Part shown: positions 35,226-46,029 of the stretch, one piece after another | Layout: each line of letters begins with the position of its first letter | Position numbering within the stretch: the first letter of the stretch is position 1 | Source: Ascarosepion bandense | Taxonomy: Eukaryota > Mollusca > Cephalopoda > Sepiida > Sepiidae | Reading direction: 5' to 3' | DNA length: 64,000 nucleotides | Assembly: GCA_037127315.1 (NCBI GenBank) | Contig: JBBBDQ010001273.1 | Span: 3,463,501 to 3,527,500 of the forward strand | Notes under the pieces: generated by a model | Databases searched by the model: none | What the model saw: the letters and a program-made list of their open reading frames with translations, nothing else | Told to the model about the DNA's origin: nothing | Translations under genes and position numbers: made by a program

Positions 35226-36160
35226 CCCTGCAACTTATTATTTAAAGTTTGTACAATGTTGCAATGTCATGCGTAAATGCGTTGACTTACATAAACGGAA
35301 GAAATTAAATAAGGTAAATAAACAAACGGTAAAGAGTGTCCTACCGTCTGTGTGGATTAAACCCTTCCTAACTCGGAGCACACTTTCTCTACATAGACAT
35401 ATTATACCTTTTTGGAACAAGGATGATGTCGGGATTGAAAATCTGCCCTTCATCTAGTGCTTGAACATCTAACATTGGGATTTCTGTCTGGATGAGAAGA
35501 GATCATTGAAAAAGTAGAATTTTAAAAAACTGAAAAAAAAATTACTGATTTTAAAAGATTTTAATTTATATTGATTTAAATGTAACACAAACACTGCGAA
35601 TTAAAAAATAATACAATTCAAAATGTTTGCCAAGTTTTGTAAACTTATGATATCAATTGTATTTCTTCAAAATGCCAAGGAATCAGTGTTAAAGAGAGAG
35701 TTTTCGTTACGTGAGGTTTTGAGGTTCTGCAGAGTTTGTGATTTGCAGAACTTAAGTCAATTGAAGTGCCACGGATTTTCTTATCTGAAGAGCTTAATTT
35801 TCGAGCTGAATTGGAATTTCAGCCCAAATATGAATTTCTGAGAAAAAAATGGGTCTTTTGATCGGAACTGGATTTATAGCCCGAATCAGTAAAATTGTGG
35901 TTTTGAAGTTGCCTGAATTGAAAAATTCAAAGGTATTTCTTCAAAATGATCATTACTCTTTTTTCAGCTGGACCCTTAGTCTCTTGAGTTTTGGACCGGA
36001 AGGTCAATTAGCCCCCACAGAAGCTAGCTTAAAAGTCTGCACAAGGGTGTGGCTCTTAAGCTAGTATATAAGGAACAACATATACAATAAGAAAAGGCAG
36101 CGATTGAAAGCTTTAGTTGGCCTTTGACGAGACGGCTCCTGCCGAATACATTTCTTTTTT
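35226..36160. other. Unassigned non-coding stretch
   Basis: Short peptides only, no known motif. A local repeat of TTTCTTCAAAATG (about 35661 and 35936) suggests an internal duplication. Confidence 0.45.
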
Positions 36161-36164
36161 TTTT

Positions 36165-36530
36165 TTGCGTCAGCTGATTGACTGATAAAATATACGGGTG
36201 TCAAGTAGGGAAAAATAACTGTTCCCATTATAATATTTAATAATACAGGACATCGTGGAAGTTGTCTGATATCTCTTCCTCCATATGCCCCGCTGGTCAT
36301 TGTCAAATGCTGTTGTCGTTGGTGCCTGCTGCTTTAAATGTCTCGGCATGAATGCTATAATTTCCTGATGCTTTGCCTGAGTTTGTCTATGGTGATCTCT
36401 GCCATACAAGGCAGTAGGTTAAGCTCAAACTGGGGCGACTGCTGAATAATCAGACCTAGGGCTGCAGAGTCAAATATGAAGGGTCTATTGAGAAGGTGGC
36501 TGAAGTGGTCTGTACTGCGTTTTTTTTTGT
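36165..36530 (-). mobile_element. RTE-like LINE fragment (linker before RT)
   Basis: Minus-strand translation yields DHFSHLLNRPFIFDSAALGLIIQQSPQFELNLLP (about 36390-36515). It resembles the stretch just before the RT domain of RTE-type elements (HFSxLLNRPS...QQP...ELDLPP). Frames are broken and catalytic motifs are absent. Confidence 0.6.
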
Positions 36531-36639
36531 TTTTTTTTTTTCATAGCTGCTAGATCTTTAATCTCGGTTCTACAATCAAAACGCAACCATGGAGCACTAC
36601 CAGAAATGATGGACTATATACTCCTGAAAAAAAAAACAA

Positions 36640-36883
36640 AAAAACAAAAGAATCACATGGAAAGCAGTAACAAGAACTAAAGTAGGTTTTTAAAAAAGAA
36701 TGAAACAGAAATATATGTAGAAAGAATAAAAAGAAGAAAGTTGTAAAATAGTAGAAAATAGAGAAAAAAATGAGGAAAGAAAGAAAAATTCCCGAGAAAT
36801 AGAAAGAAAGAAAGAAAGAAAAAAAGAAAGAAATAGAAGGAATCGAACGCTGGACTTTAAAAAGAAAGAAACGGCAAGTAAAT

Positions 36884-36920
<37 letters not shown>

Positions 36921-37400
36921 ATCATGAGTAAAAGAAACGAAGGCTGATCTTTAAAAATAAACAGACATAAAATAAGCGTAGAAAGAAAGAAAGAGAAAAA
37001 GGAAAGAATCAAGAGTAAGAGAAACGAAGGCTCGTCATTCAAAAAGAAAGAAACGGAAAATAAATGTAAAAAGAAAGAAAAAATGAAGGAAGGAAAGAAA
37101 TAAAAAAGAAAGGAAAAAGAAAGAATCAAGAGTAAAAGAAACGAAGGCTTGTCTTTCAAAAAGAAAGAGAATATAACGAAGAGAAAAAAACGAAGGAAGG
37201 AATGACGCGTAAAAGAAATCGAAGACTGGTCTTTAAAAAGAAAGATAAAGAAAGTTCTTTATAAAGAAAGAAATGTAGAAGGAAAGAAATCACTCGTAAA
37301 AAAAACAAACGCTGGTCTTTAAAAATAAAGAAACGAGAAATAAATATAGAAAGAACGAGACATGAAAACAGGGAAACACGAAATTGTATAAACGGTCGAG
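36640..37400. repeat. Purine-rich degenerate minisatellite
   Basis: About six to seven units spaced 78-116 bp apart share the core AAAGAAACGAAGGCTGGTCTT (start points about 36840, 36936, 37022, 37138, 37216 and 37304), separated by (GAAA)n. The minus-strand peptide with repeated PSFLLLILSF is a by-product of this array, not a gene. Confidence 0.85.
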
Positions 37401-38394
37401 CAAACAAGATCGATCAAAAACAAATGTACTTTGTGGGTGCATGAGCGAATATATTTCATCCATGGGCGGAGTCGAGACAGCGGCCCCTACAGGTAATGAT
37501 GGCATCTATTGTTGTAGGGGAATTGGGTATGACGTGAAGTTGCCCTGCCTCGTTAGTCAGGAGAGCAGCAAGTTGATGAGTGCCGCCCTCTTGTGAGATG
37601 TCATTATAATTCAAAGTCCTGCAAGAGACTGAAGCGTTTCGTGCTTAAGAGCCGTTTAGGAGGCCTACAGGGTGGTCAAAACAAATACCGGTGAAACTCT
37701 TTATTGTGAATACCCAAGGATAGTGTCGGGTATAGATTCTTGTCGACTCGGTCTAGTTTCAATGGATAATGGTCCTGGGGATTTGTATTTTGTACATAAT
37801 GGGGCATTTATAGTTAGTTTATTAAATAAAGTACACTCTATGTATTGATACATTCATTTTTGTTTTCTGGCATAGTCTAAAAAGGAAATATCTTTCCTGA
37901 CAACGGGTTTTATTGTCAATCAGCTCTCGTTATATATGACCGAACCTGATAGCAATTAAGTTATAATCACGACAATGTTATCATTGTCATACAGAAAATT
38001 ACGGCGTACAAATCGAGTTTTCAAGCTCAAAATATATTTCCAAAACTAGATGGTCGACTTAGATAAAATGCAAATTATATTAAATTACGCAAATTATACT
38101 TAACGCGACAGCACGCATTGCGCCCAATCGATACGCTAAATGATGGCGTCACTGGTTGTTTATTTACAGCCGTGATGCAAATAGTGGATGAGTGATAATG
38201 TATTTTACAATAACGTACGATACCTAGCAGTACAATAAAAACTACCTGGTAGGACATGCAATTTATGGCATTAATATTTTTTAATATGTTTATTAATAGA
38301 CCTGACGAACTTTAAATGTTCGCTAAGTTAAAACGAAACAATAAACGGTATCTACCGGTGTGAGTTGTAGGCTGTTTGCTATACAACGCATATA
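37401..38394. other. Unassigned non-coding stretch
   Basis: A short GC-richer block at 37460-37690 encodes a 70-residue plus-strand peptide (37384-37596) with no motif I know. The remainder is AT-rich. Confidence 0.45.
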
Positions 38395-38760
38395 GAAAGA
38401 TTTTGCGATCAGAAGAATGCTGCGTATATCATGGACCGAGCATGTGAGCAACGATGTGGTGTTGGAAAGAATGGCAACGAAAAAAAAATTCATAGTGAGC
38501 ACCAGAAAGAGACAACTAAAGTTCCTGGGACATGCAATGAGGAAGGAGAACCTGATACTGACAGGCCAGAAGGAGAAAAAAAGAGACAGAGGAAGGCAGT
38601 GGATAACATATTTGAAGGACCAGAGCAGATGGATGCCAGAACTGGGGTTGGGTGGTGTAACAGGAGAAAACGTACTAAGAGCCACCAGGGATAGGGAGAC
38701 GTGGAAAGCCATAATCGCCTACGTTCTGAAAGGACAGGGCACAAGTCTCAGTATACAAGT
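38395..38760 (+). mobile_element. RTE-like LINE 3' end
   Basis: An open stretch of about 110 residues gives MLRISWTEHVSNDVVLERM, then RKRQLKFLGHAMRKENL, KRDRGRQWITYL, and ETWKAIIAYVLKGQGT. This is the characteristic C-terminus of RTE-type RTs. It is the best-preserved RTE tail in the window but is strongly 5' truncated, so no palm motifs remain. Overlapping minus-strand peptides are shadows. Confidence 0.85.
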
Positions 38761-39096
38761 AATTGGTGTGACCTTATGTAGATTTTGTGCACGGATTATG
38801 GTATATTGTAGTCTAACTACATTTACCGGTAGGGCTAAGGTTTCGGACCAATGTCAGTCTATCGTATGTTTGGAGGTCGAACTATATGGGAGCTATATAC
38901 CTAATTCTATTCCCGCATGATCTACAATGAGGGACACACTACGAATATATGGATCGAAACGATACGATGTTGATAAAGGCTTACAAAGAATAGTTTTTTT
39001 CCCTCTAATGAAAGTGTGGTCGTTGGGTTACTGGTAAGAAAATGGGTGGGGCTTGAAATTTTCAACATCCTTTGGTATAGCCATGAACAATTTCAG

Positions 39097-39133
<37 letters not shown>

Positions 39134-39169
39134 TTGAGCAGAGTGAAATAGACAGACAAAGAACAGATA
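38761..39169. other. Non-coding DNA with (GATA)n
   Basis: (GATA)n at about 39097-39132. Otherwise nothing recognised. Confidence 0.6.
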
Positions 39170-39305
39170 TTTTTTTACAGTATGATATTAAGGCCCGAGG
39201 GTTACTTCGTTAGATAGTTCACATGGATAGTATGGGAAAATAATGGGTTAGTCTAGACTTGAACAGTTCAAGATTGTAATAATCGTTTTTTTTTTGTTTT
39301 TTTTT

Positions 39306-40046
39306 GTTTCCTGTTTAGGATGCGGTTTCCGGTTTTCTCTTTTCCTTTATTATTATTATTATTTTTTTCAATTGGAGTAGATAGACTAAACTATCGCCCG
39401 GTTCACACTCCACCCACATCTATTGAACAGGTGAAGAGGCTCATCCCTTGTTTCCTGTTAGGATGCGGTTTCCGGTTTTCTCTTTTCCAATCTTTTCACT
39501 CTTTTCCTTTATTATTCTTTTTTTTCAATTGGAGTAGATAGACTAAACTATCGCCCGGTTCACACTCCGCCCACGTCTATTGAACAGGTGGAGAGGCTCA
39601 TCCCTTGTATCCTGTTTGGGATGCGGTTTCCGGTTTTCTCTTTTCCAATCTTTTCACTCTTTTCCTTATTTTTTATTTTTTTTTCAATTGGAGTAGATAG
39701 ACTAAACTGTCGCCCGGTTCGCGCCCCACCCACTTTTATTGAACGGGTGAAGAGGCTCATCCCTTTTTTCCTGTTTGGGATGCGGTTTCCGGTTTTCTCT
39801 TTTCCAATCTTTTCACTCTTTTCCTTTATTATTCTTTTTTTTCAATTGGAGTAGATAGACTAAACTATCGCCCGGTTCACACTCCACCCACATCTATTGA
39901 ACAGGTGAAGAGGCTCATCCCTTGTTTCCTGTTTAGGATGTGGTTTCCGGCTTTCTCTTTTCCATTCTTTTTTACCCTTACGTAGCCCCCTGCGCATCAG
40001 TGGCGTTACCGCCTTGCTCGGGGTGATATGATTAAAAAAAAAAAAA
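39306..40046 (+). mobile_element. Non-autonomous LINE-A derivative (four-plus monomers + tail)
   Basis: Four full monomers and a partial fifth of about 158 bp (starts near 39307, 39450, 39609, 39767 and 39926). Each runs from CCTGTTTAGGATGCGGTTTC through AATTGGAGTAGATAGACTAA to GAAGAGGCTCATCCCTT. The last monomer passes into the LINE-A 3' end (TACGTAGCCCCCTG to CTCGGGGTGATATGATT) and poly(A). No coding region. Overlapping 60-90 residue peptides with repeated GMRFPVFSFPI come from the monomers and are not genes. Confidence 0.85.
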
Positions 40047-40286
40047 ACATCCTCTTGGGAGTTTGTTCCATAGGGCCATGGTTCGCGGGAAGAAGCTTTT
40101 TGAGTGGAACTTACTTCTTTTCGATAGGATACGCAGTCAATGTGGGTTGTTTGCTGCTATGTAAGTGACATGTTGGATCCTAGCCATGAAAGTCAAACCT
40201 GGTGGAACCAAATGATGCACTTCGCCCGAGCACTTTTCATGATAGTAGTAACAGAGCAGTGATAGATTCACTACATCCCACGCGCG

Positions 40287-40287
40287 T

Positions 40288-40352
<65 letters not shown>
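40287..40352. repeat. (TG)n(GA)n compound microsatellite
   Basis: TG units followed by GA units, inside a LINE-B copy. Confidence 0.95.
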
Positions 40353-40354
<2 letters not shown>

Positions 40355-40656
40355 GTTAGAGCGTTGAAAATTATTATTCTTCAACAAGGCGTCAGAGACG
40401 CTTTTGGATTCTCTCAAGACTGGAAGGCACGGGCTGCTCCTGCCCAGATATGGCAACATTACTTCATTTGCGGCCTGATCTGGCACTTATAAAGGTAGAG
40501 CATAGCATGAGGAGTCAGGTTACTACTGAAGAGGTACAGGGAGCCAGTCACTTTACCTGCATCTTTAGCAATTGATTGTATATAGGAATTTCACTTGAGG
40601 AGGATAGATAGATTAATAATGAACAGACTGAGATAGATACACAAATCTGGAAAGAC

Positions 40657-40658
40657 TG

Positions 40659-40722
<64 letters not shown>
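40657..40722. repeat. (GATA)n microsatellite
   Basis: About 16 GATA units. Confidence 0.95.
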
Positions 40723-40724
<2 letters not shown>

Positions 40725-41785
40725 AAACATTTTCAGACAATTAGCTAGATAAAAAGATAAACTTATAGATGTGCATGGGAGGTGGTATGATAGACTGATT
40801 CTCGCTGCAGGTTACATTTGTTGGGCGTAGAGAGTAAATGACTTTCAACGACTATCGGACACGATCGCTCTAACCGCAGCAGCGCGAAGCGATGATGTGG
40901 TCGTTTGTGGTATTAGTAGATAGAAAAAACAAATGCAAACGCCTTTTAATCCAAAGTTAGGCCATTCTAATCCTGTGGCTACGTAATAAGATCCATTTGT
41001 ATCCTCCTGACACACTCCGCCTACAATGGCAGCTATCAAAGCAAGTCTTGTGACAATGAAACGTTAATCATCCATTTCTCGCCTTGAAGGCAAGTGAGCT
41101 AGCTGATTCATACGAGGCCAGGTGGTCCCCACTGACGTGATGTGGGTTGAGGCGGTGGAGAGTTTGTAGTAAAATAGAATGATCGTCCATCCAGACGCTG
41201 ACCTAACAAGTACTGCCCTAAACAGTTATAGCCCAATCGTTAGAACAATCCTCTTCCTTATCTAGCTTGATTGCAGTTTCATACTTCTTTTTGCTCCCCC
41301 GCCTTTCTTTTTTAGTGATTGATATCAGCTCTGTGCATGTGATAAACAGAGATAGGAAGTGTCTGGATTTGCGTGGCTGGTTAGGTTCGTTAACTTAGAT
41401 TCATAAAGTGATATCGTCCTTTAGGGCAGGGAATTCGTACGGGAATTTAAAATGTCTCATTTTCAAATTTATTCTCTCTAAAACAACATCTGAAAAAGTA
41501 TTTGTTTAGGCTGAAACTAAAGTGGTAGTATCTAGAAATTAATTAGAAGATAGAGTTGGATTTTAATTCGGCATTTCTAAATACTTCGATTTGTGAATGT
41601 TGTCATGTTTTTCTTCTCGGAGTGAACGTTTTTATCGGAACGTGTTTGATGAAAGCAATTATGTTAGAAGTTCGGGTGGAGTTTAGCAGCTTACCAGAAT
41701 GTAGATTCAGATTATCATTGCTGGTGCGGGTATACAGGGTGGTTGATGCTGTGAGTCGAGATTCTCTCTTGAGAATATAGTAGCA
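40723..41785. other. Unassigned non-coding stretch
   Basis: No gene or family recognised. Composition is less AT-biased than average between 40840 and 41240. Confidence 0.45.
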
Positions 41786-41787
41786 AG

Positions 41788-42605
41788 TTAAATAGAAGCT
41801 GTCCTTCAATATGGCAGCGAATGCTGGACAATCTTATCGAAGATAACGAAAAAACTTGAGCAACCGAAATGTGGTTCTACAGAAGGATGCTGAGGATAGA
41901 ATGGACAGAACATGCGAGCAATGACAAATTTTTGGAGAAGATAGGCAGACACAAAAAGGAAACTGATACTTAACACCAGAAAAAGACAACTGAATTTTGG
42001 GGGGCATGTAATGAAGAAGGTGCGGATGTGCGTTGTAGTACAGTGGATACCGATTAAGAACGAGAAATCGGAGAGCCGAGTTCGAATTCCAGTTGAAATC
42101 GTTGCATTTACATACGCACAAATAAACTTGGGAAAGGTATGAATCTGTCGCATTTTTCCTCCAGCTATGGGTTGAATAGCAGGACAGATTGGGTTCTATA
42201 GCTTTGGTTGGCAACCAGTCTGCTGCAGAAATCAATGGCAACCTACTGCGGGAAAATCTTCTGTCCAGTCAGTTATATATTGAAAGAGACATAATCGTCA
42301 AAGCGTCTATCACGTATGACACTTGAATGACTGAATGAGGAAGAAGAGCTTGAAGAACTTGATGCTCACGGAACGAATAGAGGGAAAGAAACATGGGAGA
42401 GTAACAAATGCCATACTTGATGGACTTAAGTAGCTGGATGGTATAGCGGGGATCGAGTGGGATAACAGGAGAAGGGGTGTTAAGAGCGCAAGAGATAGAA
42501 AGATGTGGAAAGCCACGATCGCCTACGTCCTGAAGGAACACCATTCATAGAAGAATACGAAGAAGCAGAAGAAGAAGAAGAAGAAGAAGAAGAAGAAGAA
42601 GAAGG
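41788..42605 (+). mobile_element. RTE-like LINE 3' end, split by SINE-S
   Basis: Left part: sequence encoding FNMAANAGQ-like and MWFYRRMLRIEWTEHASN. Right part from about 42335: GRIEGKKHGRVTNAILDGL, then KMWKATIAYVLKEHHS. The element ends in a (GAA)n tail at 42553-42600, the kind of microsatellite tail typical of RTE elements. An uninterrupted equivalent is at 63440-63850. Confidence 0.85.
42025..42334 (+). mobile_element. SINE-S inside an RTE-like LINE, with target-site duplication
   Basis: Full-length SINE-S. Flanks AATGAAGAAG (left, about 42010) and AATGAGGAAG (right, about 42335) are one mismatch apart. The undisturbed RTE sequence at 38535 and 63650 has one copy, so this is a target-site duplication of about 10 bp. 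Confidence 0.92.
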
Positions 42606-42854
42606 AGGAGGAGGAGCAAGATAAAATTATAACTTGAACTGAAAGTAAGGAGAGTATGGTAAGGAAGAATTTCAATATAGTTTTGATGATCTTTAAAAAC
42701 AAATTAAAATTGAAATTTCTATAAATATGTAATGGTATGTTGAAACTAATAGAAAGAAGAGGATGAATAATAAAAAAGAGAAAGAAAATGGGAAAGAAAT
42801 GAAGAGAGAGAGAGAAAAAAAAAACAGGGAAGGAAAATATTGAAAGAATTCAAT

Positions 42855-43015
42855 AAGGAGAATGGACTTAGCTCATTCATCCCTATTCCCTTGCTATTCC
42901 ATTGTTGAGGAGAAAGTTCCACTTAGACTCTTCTCCAGAACGTTGATATTGTGGAACGAACGCCCGAGAGGATGCTTTCCGCGATCTTATAATCTTCAAG
43001 CCTCATGTCAATTGT
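42855..43015 (+). mobile_element. LINE-B RT C-terminal scrap
   Basis: Peptide RLFSRTLILWNERPRGCFPRSYNLQAS matches the LINE-B/LINE-A terminal motif (LWNxLPxxCFPDxYNLxxF). It is only about 50 residues long. Confidence 0.65.
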
Positions 43016-43249
43016 TATCTTTCCTACATATACTTATAATTTGCACCTTTTATTTCCTGAACGTGCTTACAACTTCATTTGGTAAACATCTACCATAAGT
43101 GATTCTTCGTAGTTGTATTCTATAATAAACAAAATAATTTTTATAAAATGTAATAAAAACTGAATACAGACACACACCAATTCACACAAATATGCAGATA
43201 TATATAACTTATTATTTGATTATTTATTTAAGGTACGGTTTTATGCCGA

Positions 43250-43610
43250 CATTTGAATGGTGATTTTCTGTGGCATAAGGACGAAAGTTTGGGACACCAA
43301 CTGAGGATCGAACTCACTACATAGTCGTAACTAATGTAGCAAAACCAGTTTCATAGCCTCGAAATGTCCTGATTTACTAAGCATAGCTTAAGTGTGGCAC
43401 AAGGCCTAAAGTATGGAACACTCAGTGAACTCACTAATCAGTCGTAATTGATCTAAACGGACATGCTTGCTTTACCATTGCATCACGTCGAAGTGTTCTA
43501 AATGATTTTCTAACTGTAGCTAAGATGTGGAATGTAAAGCACTGAGTGAGGATTGAACTCACTACTCAGTCATCAGTGATCTAGCGAGACAAGCCAGCGA
43601 ACATTTAAAG
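43250..43610. repeat. Degenerate tandem repeat, about 100-130 bp unit
   Basis: Three related units share GTGGCATAAGG/GTGGCACAAGG-type openings, GAACTCACTA and CAGTCGTAA-type motifs (about 43270, 43393 and 43527). No ORF. A related opening occurs at about 2720. Confidence 0.6.
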
Positions 43611-43639
43611 CTATCTAATTTCCTTTGTTTTTATTTACA

Positions 43640-44345
43640 GTAAGGTTCACCCTGTGCAAGTCCCAGAGGCAGCTCGAAGAAGTGAGTTACATTAAGAGGC
43701 TGTTTATGCCGCTAGGAGAGAAAGATAGCGGTTAACCAAAGACTTGTACAGGTTAAGATTGTAGTGATCGGGGAAACATCCTCTTGGGAGTCGGTTCCAC
43801 AGATAACGATTGGCTTTAGACTTGTACAGGTTAAAATTGTAGTGATCGGGGAGACATCCACTTGGGAGTCGGTTCCAGAGAGCAGTGGCTAGCGGGAAGA
43901 ACCTGCTGTAGTCGAACTAATTTCCAGCGATAAAATACGGAGAATATTTGGGTGGTTTTCTACATGGCGGGTCCTAGACGTAAAGATTAGGATTGGCAGA
44001 ATCAAGGAATGTAGTTCGTCCGAGCACTTTTCATGGAAGCTGTAAGAGGCTTGCCACATCCAGCCTATGAGAGAGATTTTGGAGGGTGGAAAATAATTTG
44101 TCACCCACAAGGACTCGCAGATGCTTTTGGACTCTATCTAAACAGGAAAGGGAATGACAGATCAAATATGACAACAGTACTCCATTTTCGGCCTGATCTG
44201 GCTCTTGTAAAGGAAGATAACATGTGGAGTCAGCTAATTATTGGAATGGTACAGGAAGCCGGGCATTTTACTCGGATCTTTTGCGATGGATCTTACGCAC
44301 CAGTTTTATTTGAGTTCAGAGTGTTTATCTTTGTTGTTTAAATTA
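43640..44345 (-). mobile_element. LINE-B 3' portion with internal tandem duplication
   Basis: The 3' end GTTCACCCTGTGCAAGTCCC matches that of 62240. A segment of about 75 bp (GACTTGTACAGGTTAAGATT to AGTCGGTTCCA) is duplicated at 43741-43802 and 43818-43878. The remainder is antisense RT C-terminus similar to 62560-63000. The plus-strand peptide at 44033-44341 is a shadow. Confidence 0.75.
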
Positions 44346-44503
44346 ACAAAACGAAATCTGATTAATCAATGAAAATTAAACGCAGAAATAAAATTGCCAA
44401 AATTAATCTTTTCTTTTTCTCTCTATGTCATTCTCTGGTTAGTAAACATGAAACATGTTAAATTGGTAAATCTTTTATATTTGTTCTTTATCTTGTCTTG
44501 TCT

Positions 44504-44505
44504 TT

Positions 44506-44543
<38 letters not shown>
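44504..44543. repeat. (ATCT)n microsatellite
   Basis: About 10 tetranucleotide units. Confidence 0.95.
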
Positions 44544-44544
<1 letters not shown>

Positions 44545-44689
44545 GTTCGCATCTATATTTACTATAAATGATTAACTACAATGATAGATATAGACTGAGC
44601 TATATAGATAGACTTTGTGATTAAACATTTTCCACCCAACAACATCTTTTCCACAGATGTAATGTTGCAAGTATCTCTATTCTTTCGTT

Positions 44690-45405
44690 ATTTTTATTTA
44701 AAATGTTCGGACGAGGAAGGTCGGTTCACTATGTAGGGCCAAGAATTTTTTTCCCGTCTGAATCCACCTTTCACATATATAAATCTACCATCCACCCGTG
44801 TATTGAATATTACTGTCGCATCTAGTCGAGTGCCCCTCGGATTCTTGACAAAATCCAACGGAGAATCTGCAATGTGATCGATCCCGACTTGGAAGTTCAG
44901 TTGCAGTCACTTTCTCACTGACGTAATGTGGCTTTCCTCTATCTCTTCTGTAAATACTTTTACGGCTTCTGATCCGACGAGCTTAGCCCCCTGGTACCCC
45001 CTCTGCATGAATTTACTCGAGCTACTAGACTAGCAACTAGATGCCACCCTTTTTACAGTGAAACCAATCAAATGTAACCACAACTTCTACTCACAGCTTC
45101 TTTTCTCGCAATTCCCGCCTGTGAAATTCCCTTTCCTATACTTGCTTCCCCGACAGATACAATCTCCAATGATTTAAATGTAAGGTCAATAGTCATCTCC
45201 TATCTCACTGACTCGCATCCTTTTTTTCATGCTCTTTTCTCCTTCCACTCCACTCTCATCACACCAGTATTCTAATCCTTCTCTTACCCGTTTCCTGACA
45301 CCCCTTATAATTTGTCCTTCTTTTTCATCACTTTTCTGCTATGTAATCCCTTTCATACCAGTGGTAGTAAAATTGCCTTGCTTGGGGTGAAATGATTAAA
45401 AAAAA
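44690..45405 (+). mobile_element. LINE-A 3' third, plus strand
   Basis: Conceptual order: FHIYKSTIHPCIEYYCRI, SSAPRILDKIQRRICNVI, FTRATRLATR, then TSFLAIPACEIPFPILASPTDTISNDLNV. After that come the 3' UTR (TCTTACCCGTTTCCTGACAC) and the end CTTGGGGTGAAATGATT with poly(A) at about 45397-45405. Frames are broken. It is one of the better-aligned truncated copies. Confidence 0.85.
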
Positions 45406-45419
45406 TTATATTTCCTAGT

Positions 45420-45740
45420 TCCAGCAGTTCAGACATTTACTGCTAGGGCCATCTATACAGGAATGAATAATCTCCATTCCTTCCGTATTTCGTTGGGACG
45501 AAAGAGGTTCCTTTCGGAGATCTTCTTTCCAAGAGCTGCTGTTTTGTGAAACATCGTCCCAAGAGGATACTTTCCCGATCACTACGATCTTAACATCTTC
45601 AATTTTAGTATCAACTGTATATCCTGCATAATCTCATCGCATGCATTTCTTAACTTCTCCCATTTAAACACTTGCAAACTCAATAAATAATCCCCTATTT
45701 TGATTGGCTCTTGGGCTTTATATTTGGTTAACAGTAGCCC
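45420..45740 (+). mobile_element. LINE-B 3' end, plus strand
   Basis: Encodes RAAVLWNIVPRGYFPDHYDLNIF (frameshifted) followed by a LINE-B-like tail. It lies directly after the poly(A) end of the LINE-A copy. Confidence 0.7.
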
Positions 45741-45795
45741 AGAAAAGTGTAAACAGCCAATAAATTTTTTAAAAATATTTGTACATTAAAAAGGA

Positions 45796-45974
45796 ATGCG
45801 CGTTTTGGTGCGTTAAGATATCAGCTCGGATCGAGACATCGGAGAGCTAATTTCGAATTCCAATTGAATTCTTTGCATTCAATTACGCGCAAATAGCCTT
45901 GGGAAAGTTATTAATCCGTCGCTTCGAGACGATTGCCCAAGCGTGCATCACGTATGGCACCTATTTGACTGACT
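45796..45974 (+). mobile_element. SINE-S with internal deletion
   Basis: Head and B box are present (TTTCGAATTCC near 45850). The sequence jumps from TTAATCCGTCG directly to CTTCGAGACGATTGCCC, losing about 130 bp of body. It ends in GGCACCTATTTGACTGAC. Confidence 0.88.
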
Positions 45975-46029
45975 ACAAGATGAAGAAAATGAATCTTTAG
46001 ATATAGAACATGATTGTTTTTTTTTTTAT

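Larger units (their letters stand above)
39170..40580 (-). mobile_element. LINE-B 3' portion, interrupted
   Basis: LINE-B 3' UTR phrase GTTCAAGATTGTAATAATCG at about 39268 and its continuation ACATCCTCTTGGGAGT at about 40047 are contiguous in the 19.3, 43.8 and 62.5 kb copies. Here they are separated by a 740-bp insertion. The right part continues into the LINE-B RT C-terminus up to about 40570, itself split by a (TG)n(GA)n tract at 40287-40352. Confidence 0.8.

Noticed and set aside
36640..37400. CRISPR-like array
   Set aside because: Units are diverged and purine-rich with microsatellite spacers; no conserved direct repeat of fixed length and no cas genes. The DNA is eukaryotic.
36857..37505. 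Minus-strand frames with repeated hydrophobic LLLILSF units resembling a membrane protein
   Set aside because: Translation of the purine-rich minisatellite on its pyrimidine strand. Overlapping frames show the same repeats.
38323..38744. Minus-strand frames of 84-129 residues
   Set aside because: Antisense shadows of the RTE-like LINE C-terminus encoded on the plus strand.
39320..39854. Plus-strand frames with repeated GMRFPVFSFPI
   Set aside because: They come from the tandem 5'-UTR monomers of the LINE-A derivative; the periodicity is that of the DNA repeat.
41806..42241. Minus-strand frames of 115-135 residues
   Set aside because: They cross the RTE fragment and the SINE-S insertion antisense to both; no protein similarity of their own.
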